Shown piece by piece: positions 63,581 through 64,000 of a stretch of DNA of 64,000 nt. The stretch's first letter is position 1. The number at the start of each line of letters is the position of its first letter. The stretch comes from Dromiciops gliroides (Eukaryota; Chordata; Mammalia; Microbiotheria; Microbiotheriidae): assembly GCF_019393635.1 (NCBI RefSeq), contig NC_057863.1:3584334-3648333 (forward strand). The letters are read 5' to 3'. The notes beneath the pieces are model-generated. The model made no database searches, was not told the origin of the DNA, and was given only the letters and a program-made list of their open reading frames with translations. Both the position numbers and the translations under genes were made by a program.

Positions 63581-64000
63581 GTTCTGATATATTGAGGGTC
63601 AGCACAGGAAATTAAATGGGAATTGGGGGGGGCGGGGTGGAGGCTTCAGGTGACCTGCAAGGGCTAACAGGCAGCACAGAAAACATTTACAAACTCAGAA
63701 ATGCATAAGATATATGTATAGTGTCCTATCCTATCAACCCACACTTTACAATTAGCTACTATCCACACCCCATAAAAAAAAAATAGTCAGACTCCTTGTC
63801 TGGTACGAAGGGTGGGCCAGCAAATTTTATGTGGATTTTCCACATCTCTGCGCCGCACCCCTAAGCCTTGCAATGTGGAAGGGATAACTGTACGAGGTGG
63901 GGAGGCCTGGATAGAAGTGGGTCTGAGAGTCATGGGAGCTCTCAGGTCCTCAGTGGCAGTAGGCAGTGGGATACAGCCAACAGGGACACAACCGCTATCA
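63581..64000. other. No gene seen
   Basis: Unassigned; a G-run lies at 63625-63640. The window ends in this stretch. Confidence 0.4.

Overview
This is a gene-poor stretch of vertebrate nuclear DNA, almost certainly from a marsupial. The main clue is about 18 copies of a tRNA-derived SINE with the head GGGGCAGCTAGGTGGCGCAG and an internal CACTTACTAGCTGTGTGACC box, of the MAR1/WSINE type known from marsupials. These sit with L1 3' ends of a marsupial-looking type, a BovB-type RTE LINE, many old L2 fragments, CR1/L3 fragments and MIR copies, and long mammalian-style microsatellites. I found no intact host protein-coding gene, tRNA, rRNA, CRISPR array or operon. Nearly all open frames listed by a six-frame scan are chance frames or translations of repeats. 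The species and the neighbouring genes cannot be told from this window.

Layout. 1-13 kb: MIR, L2 and CR1/L3 relics, five SINEs, a 300-bp GATA tract and unique sequence. 13.5-16.4 kb: a SINE, then a 5'-truncated L1 that carries a nested SINE and a nested solo LTR. 16.6-19.7 kb: L2 and MIR debris. 19.7-20.3 kb: a processed RPL21 pseudogene with perfect 14-bp target-site duplications. 20-31 kb: L2 and MIR, a CpG-rich patch near 28.3 kb, pyrimidine and CA tracts. 31.6-37.6 kb: a 642-bp inverted duplication whose arms are 4.7 kb apart. One arm lies next to a separate L1 insertion (37.6-38.3 kb). 41.1-41.4 kb: a long CCTT tract. 41.8-45.5 kb: a complete 3.7-kb LTR retroelement with two 360-bp LTRs that read identical by eye, one 291-codon frame and no visible pol. 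46-54 kb: mostly unique sequence with a SINE plus a probable 3'-UTR retrocopy, a (ACT)18(CTG)18(CTCA)13 composite repeat, conserved-looking non-coding DNA and an antisense L1. 54-64 kb: four more SINEs, a CR1/L3 relic, an L2 split by an RTE/BovB LINE, and a minisatellite.

How parts relate: the story here is insertion history rather than a pathway. L1 machinery probably mobilised the SINEs, the RPL21 mRNA and the 48-kb retrocopy, judged from A-rich tails and target-site duplications. The two most unusual objects are the young-looking non-autonomous LTR element and the inverted duplication with a 460-bp mismatch-free segment next to a 5%-diverged segment, which looks like arm-to-arm gene conversion. 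All identities were judged by eye; no alignment or database search was run.
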